Origin: Cynocephalus volans
Lineage: Eukaryota > Chordata > Mammalia > Dermoptera > Cynocephalidae
Direction of reading: 5' to 3'
Length of the DNA stretch: 64,000 nucleotides
Assembly (NCBI RefSeq): GCF_027409185.1
Contig: NC_084464.1
Coordinates: 74,458,095-74,522,094 of the forward strand
Below the pieces are notes generated by a model. The model was given only the letters and a program-made list of their open reading frames with translations, made no database searches and was not told where the DNA came from. Position numbers and translations under genes: made by a program. Every line of letters starts with the position of its first letter. Position 1 is the stretch's first letter. Positions 58,311-64,000 of the stretch are shown here, one piece after another.

Positions 58311-61300
58311 CCGTTTTTTTCCCCTCAAATCTCTTCCTCCAACATTTAATGGATCAAAACAATTCCTTTTTAAAACTCACATTATATTTCAGGCGTTTCT
58401 TTATTCTTATAAAGTTTTCTTATAAAATATTTAACAATATAATTTTCATAAAGTAAAATAATCCAAACATGATAACATATGTCCAGGATGGAAAAAGTTG
58501 ACATTAAAAATGATAAACTGAATTTGCATAGTGCTTCATATTTATTGTTGTTCTTGTTGTTGGACTTTTTTTTGCCCCTTAGTTAATCTTACATAGACAG
58601 GACTGGATTTCATTTTATTTTTATTTGGTTTTGGCTGGGAAAGGAGTAACAGCAAAGAGAAGTGACTTTTGTAACTATATGATGCTACATGGCACTTAGG
58701 TGGGTCTCCAAAGTTTTGAGAACTATTTGCAACCTTGCTTTAATTATGCAAGTGAGAGAGAGACAGAGAGAGTGCATGCATGGTGCGTGTCTGTGTATGT
58801 GTGGAGAAGAGGGTAATACCATCGGTTTAACGTTCTTTTCCTGGTGTATTCATTGTTATGCAAGCATTTATTTATTTAGTGATTAGCACCCTACTGAGTA
58901 TGTAGCACTGATGTTTTGTATATGGAATCCTTTTCTTAATGAATGTAAACCTGGAGAGCAGAGAAGGTTTTGGGGTTGGAAATTTTAAGAAAGGTTTCCA
59001 TTATTTCTATGTGAGTATGATTGAAAATCTGAATAAGCAAAGCAAATTTTTTTAAAAAGCATGCTATTAAGTGTGAAGTTGTTTGTTATAGAAGGTATGG
59101 TAGCTCTCCAGTATGAGAAACTGTAAGTCCATACATCAAATATGGAATTCTCTTATAACCTATGCACTGTAGGTGAAATAAATTTTCACTGGGGCATTTC
59201 TCACTAAATTTAAAATGACTAACAATGATTTCTTTGTGAAGCAGTAATTTATTTAATTAAATTCTTTACAGTTGCAACAATCAACAATTCTTTCACGTAT
59301 TTCTTGTTTCTTTTGTATAATATCATTGTATGGTATTTATTGTAGCTAGTTGACTTTAACCAATCTGTTAAATTTTATTATTCTACATTAGTATAAATGA
59401 TTCTCTTCAAATCAATACAGTTTTTGAAACTTTGCTTTTATTCTTACTCTTTGTCTATAAACCATATCAAACTGATAATAATAATGTAGATTGTCATTTA
59501 ATTATATGAACTTGTCTGTGCATTTAGGGCATTTTACAAAGGATCCTTAAGCCTCATGAATGTGTCTGTTTTGTATTAGATAAAGAAGAGGTTGCATCTC
59601 AATACCTTTGTGTTGAGGAAGGCATGACTAATGCATCAAATAGATCAAGCTAGTGGCGTATGAGTCATCTGAAGCCTGGAAAAAACTGTCCTTTGGATAT
59701 CATTGCTGATAGGCAGCAAAGCTACTTAAATTAAATAGTTTTCAAGTATTTTAATCTTTGCTGCATATTAAGTTTACATTCTAAAGTCTATTTTGAAAAG
59801 GAATTATCTTGAAATGCTAGTCCATGTTAAACTATTTGGAAAAAAGTATGACTTTACTGGAATTTCTTTCACTGAATTGCGATCAGTTATTACAGACCAA
59901 TGAGCCCCCAAATCCCCCAAAAGCTTACATATGCAGTTATTGAAAAGAAAAGAAACAAAAATTTGTCAATACTCATTTGAAGATAATGATTTTTCTTTAA
60001 AGCAAAATTATAAAATGCCATCTATAAGACTATCATCCAGGAATTTTGCTCACTTGCAGAGAATGACCTAGCTACTTAGCTGTTAAAGGTTAATAATGTG
60101 TTTCTAGATTGCACAGAAAGTGCAATAAATAACAAATGCATAGTAAATACATGGCTATGCAGCTGTTTATCTAAAAATGATTTCAGTGAATAGGAGTCTT
60201 TTCTGAAATCTGAAATGTTTGCTGATGTATATTTTCCCCATAACCAAACATTCATTATGCTTGGAATGTGTTATAACCCATAAGGGTGAGATAGTTACGG
60301 TTTGTTTTCTACCATATTAAATGAAATAATTTACCTGCTAGAGTAATCCTTGATATTATGTTCTCAAATTATTTCTTCTAAGTTACAAGTTTATTTGGGA
60401 ATTGAAAGTTGTTTGGGAAAATAGAACAAATATGGAAATGGGAAAGATATTAGAACACCAATGGAACCAGATTTTAATATTCAGAGTGCAACTTTCATAC
60501 ACTCACATGTAATAAAAATCATTAAGAAAATTGTGAACTCAATCAGAGAAGGCTAACTAGGTGAAATTATGTTTTAATAGTAGATATGTTAAAATGATAG
60601 AAATGTCACAGGAAAATTTTCTCTTCTGGGTAATTCATACTGGGTGAGAGGCACACAGCATTCATTTCGTGGCATTTCTACTGATGTTTCTCCCTTTTGA
60701 GGTGATTTTTAAAATTTTGATAAACTTAAAAAAATTAATTTCTGCACTTGCATATCGAAGCAGTAATGACTTGTTATACAATAAAACACATTTTAAAAAA
60801 GAATCTTCCTCTACATATTACCCTAAGAAAATAGGTGAAGTGTTTAAATAGTATTTCATAAATTAAGAGAATACAATAAGACCTAACATTCAGGAAAGTT
60901 TTCTAGTTTGCACAGCTCTGTTGCACATATTGTTTTATTTAGGCAATACCTGGGTAAGGCACATATTACTTGCCCCATTGACGTGTGTCAATTTTGCAGA
61001 ATACTCTAAAGACCATTGTCTTCCTTTCTCTAAAAAATTTAATACTGATTGATTAAAATGAAAGGCTAGGGAATTTCAGAGCTATGGGTTTTTCTCACTT
61101 CCTGTTGCTGGAGCTCTTGAATTTGAATCATGAATTCTCAGACTTACAAGAACCTTTCAATGCTATCTAGTCCAGATTTTACCTGATTAATGGAATGCTA
61201 ATTTGCAAATATATAATGGGAACATTATTTGCTGAATTTAACTTTTCTTGGAATTTCCACTCAATGACATCTGTATAAGGTTTTGAGGCACAGTCATGTA

Positions 61301-62109
61301 GAACTGTTTGGTAAATCTAATCTTTAAAAAAAATTACCTGGTATCTAGCCAGGACAATGATTAGAATACACTTTGCTGTACTATTTAATACAGACTAGTC
61401 TCTACAAATTAAAGCTTTCATTCATTAGGTTTTTGTCCTGTTTGGTATATATTATTTAAATAAATATGATGTAGGTCTCAACAAACTATCAATTTTCAGT
61501 TGAAACATTACATTTAAAGAGCATTGTGTTTCAAGTTCAGAGTCTGCCTAGATTTACCAAGATGATCTATCTTGGATTTTACTTTATTGTCATTTTCCGG
61601 GGAAATCTGTGTTTTGGAGAAATATTGTCTTACATTTTTTTGGTTACCTTATGGCACACTGAAAAATACCACTGAGCATGAGAGAAGAGTGGGGTCACAT
61701 CTTTCTGGGCCCCTCCCTTTTGGATTGCTCTGGGTTGGCTGCATGTGTCTGTTGAAGGTCACAGCTTCTGTCAGGTAGCTTCCTCCTTTGGGGCTCTGAT
61801 AACCACACTCCTCTCACTCCTTTAGACCTATGGGTAGTAATGGTTCTCCACTGTTTCTAGCCCTGAGTATGGAACCATCTCATTTCGGTTTGTCCAAGCA
61901 CTATCCATGCTTTATCTGCTTCTCAAATTACCTTAATTGAGGACACCATCTGTTTCTTACTGGGAACCTGAGTAATACAGGAGTGGATAGTTTTGTTCTC
62001 ATTACTTATGAAATTGACCCAAAGCCAGTGTTTTAAATTTTGGTCCTTCAGTTTAATGTCTTATGTAATAATTAGTCTTTTTGCAGAATGGCACATAGAC
62101 CAGTCCAAG

Positions 62110-62162
62110 CAGAGAAATAAATAATAAGAATAAGAATAAGAATAAGAATAAGAATAAGAAAG
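62110..62162. repeat. (AATAAG)n microsatellite
   Basis: About seven AATAAG units occur in tandem, followed by degenerate A-rich units. Confidence 0.9.
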
Positions 62163-62736
62163 AATAATAAAGAATTAATGAAAATTAAAAATGGTTGTTC
62201 ATTTTTTAGCTCAATTGATTTTTTTTTACACTTAGTCTAAACTCAGTATCAATACATGTTCACCTTAATGACTCTGATGAGATAGGCCTCCCAAGTGTTT
62301 TCTTATATTTACCTGTTGGCTTGTTGATTGTCTAGCCTGTTTTTAAATTACGTAATACATATAAATTCATATACAACATATATACTTTTTTTTTCTAGTG
62401 TTGGTGTGACACTGGAATGATTGAACTGGCTTAGACATTCAAAGAAATTTGTGAGTTGATAAAACAACTTCAATGCTCTCACATAAAAACATAGAAACTC
62501 CTGACAGATTAAGGTTTAGTTCAAATCATATGTAATTCTAATAATGGAAAGATTAAATGAAAACAGAATTTCAGTTGCTAATTCAAGTTTAATTTTGCCT
62601 GTTGATTTCACTGTCTCTCTCAAAGCAAAACCAAAGCAGGAGTCCCACACATTTCTTAAAAATTTTTCCTTGTTCAGTTTCAAAGAAGGAATCAAGGAAG
62701 CTGTTTTCTCTTATAGTTTCATAAGGAAAACTACAG

Positions 62737-62767
<31 letters not shown>

Positions 62768-62856
62768 CTCTGTGTTTATCCATTTGTTGCCTTATCCACA
62801 AAGAAAGGGTCCTGAGAGAAAAAGAAGTAATTACAAAAAAAAAAAAAAAAAAAAAA
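62737..62856. repeat. T25 and A22 runs facing each other
   Basis: A 25-nt T run (62,737-62,761) and a 22-nt A run (62,835-62,856) flank 73 nt of unique-looking sequence. An RNA or single strand could fold into a 22-bp A-T stem. Confidence 0.9.
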
Positions 62857-64000
62857 GAATTGCTGATCTTTTTATTCTTGTACTTATGTTGAAACGGAGC
62901 TGCATGATTTTTTTGAGTAGGTCATAGGTAACAAATGTTTAGTATGTGTTGGATGTTTTTGGAAATATTTCTTCTTATGTTTACTACTCATAATCATTGC
63001 AATGTGGAGAAGAGAGCATCTTAGGAAGACAAAAATCTGTTTACTTTATATAATCTTTCCACATAACTCTGGCAGACTTTCAAAGATCTGCTTGCTGCTG
63101 CTCTGTAGACTGAGAAATTTTAGTTTATTTTGGCTTCTGAGAGAGGTCAGTTTCCTTTACACATATGTTAGCCTGTGGTCAGTTCTCTTTGGCTGGCCTT
63201 GGTTTTTGTAACTTAGAGGGCAAACAGTACATATTTTTTAAATGGTGCCTGAGAAATTAACCAATTGCAGTGGCTTTTTATTTTTTAATAGGCTTTACTT
63301 TCAAATATGATGAAGTAAATAGCTGTGGAGCACTAGCATTCCTTTAGAACAGAATAAACCATTTTATCTTAGCTTGTACCATATTAAAAATCTGCTCTCA
63401 AAATCATATGACTTCTTTCTGTTTATTGGTTTCCCTGAAATTTCCTGATGACCATATTTTGGTATTCAGTTGTTATAAAGGGCATAAATGAGTTCTAGAC
63501 ATAAATAATTTCATGTGCTTGCATCTGGCCTCTGCATCCTGAGACCACAGAAACCACACAAAAAATAAATGGAGCAACGGGAGTTCAGAAGCAGAGGATA
63601 AACTTCTAAGTTGATCTACTGAATAGTAAGAACTGATTTAGGCAAAAGGAATTAGTAAATGGTAGGATATGAATTAATATTCATACAACTTTATTTCTTC
63701 CTCCCCTAAGCAGCGGAAACTTTTCTTCTATTTAAAAACCAACATGTAAGAGATTTTTAAAAACAGAGCTGCTTTGGTAGAAGTGGACTGGAGGCCTAGA
63801 GCCCTGCCTAGTCAGTCTCTCCTTTCTTCCTACGTTGGTCCCAGAATCAACTCTGCTTGAAAAACCACTGCAGAACTATCAATATTGGAGTTTTCATATG
63901 AAAACACAGATAAGAAATTGTTATAAACTTCCTTCCTCTGAAAAACTAATGTTTTCAGTGTTATCATCATCAAGAATGTGTGAGAATTGTCCTTTTGTTT

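Larger units (their letters stand above)
52299..64000 (+). other. ADGRB3: ADGRB3 intron (start; continues beyond window)
   Basis: A strong GTAAGT donor opens it. No thrombospondin-repeat coding exon, and no acceptor followed by the expected next protein segment, was seen before the window ends. Contents: a CA/CGCACA repeat, a candidate microexon at 54,576, L2 at 56,330, MIR at 58,160, simple repeats near 62,110 and 62,737-62,856, and otherwise anonymous AT-rich sequence (about 54,600-56,300, 56,700-58,150, 58,320-62,100, 62,860-64,000). Unlike the region upstream of the gene it has no young L1. Confidence 0.8.

Noticed and set aside
62544..62927. A 127-codon + strand frame
   Set aside because: It runs through T and A homopolymers (poly-Phe and poly-Lys) within the ADGRB3 intron and has no homology I recognise.

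Overview
The window is mammalian nuclear DNA: AT-rich, packed with LINE-1 (L1), MIR, L2 and MaLR LTR copies, and carrying the promoter and first coding exon of the adhesion GPCR gene ADGRB3 (BAI3) on the + strand. No Alu is visible. The SINEs at 33,901-34,001 and 12,655-12,816 are headed by a tRNA-Ile(GAT)-like sequence. To my knowledge that is the hallmark of the CYN SINEs of colugos (Dermoptera), so a colugo such as Galeopterus is the best guess. This is an inference from family knowledge, not a database result.

Layout. 1-5,750: decayed and rearranged L1 and MaLR pieces. 5,764-12,816: a nearly complete L1 on the minus strand, with GC-rich 5' UTR, open ORF1, and ORF2 in a single frame broken by two stop codons. 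It is bounded by a 14-bp target-site duplication that also encloses about 220 bp of extra 5' sequence including an antisense SINE. 12,831-19,980: older repeats (MIR split by a solo LTR, an L1 3' stub, a twin-primed L1). 19,988-23,715: a second, 5'-truncated L1 of the same subfamily and orientation; it shares a 712-bp perfectly identical tract with the first copy although the flanks differ by about 4%. 23,726-38,340: anonymous intergenic sequence with hAT, MIR, L2, MaLR and SINE copies and a perfect 20-bp hairpin. 38,354-43,375: L1 nested in L1. 43,376-47,600: largely anonymous sequence before the CpG island.

ADGRB3. A CpG island (about 47,600-48,420) leads into a non-coding first exon with a consensus donor at 48,851. 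A coding exon (acceptor before 51,527, ATG at 51,542, donor at 52,299) encodes the signal peptide and CUB domain. The rest of the window (52,299-64,000) is the beginning of a long intron; the next annotated-type exon is not here. Short upstream ORFs lie in both leader exons, one of them a two-codon ORF ending one base before the main ATG. A candidate 18-nt in-frame microexon sits at 54,576-54,593.

No novel multi-gene system is visible. The most interesting signals are the L1-to-L1 conversion-like tract, the L1 5' transduction, and the ADGRB3 microexon and uORF candidates.
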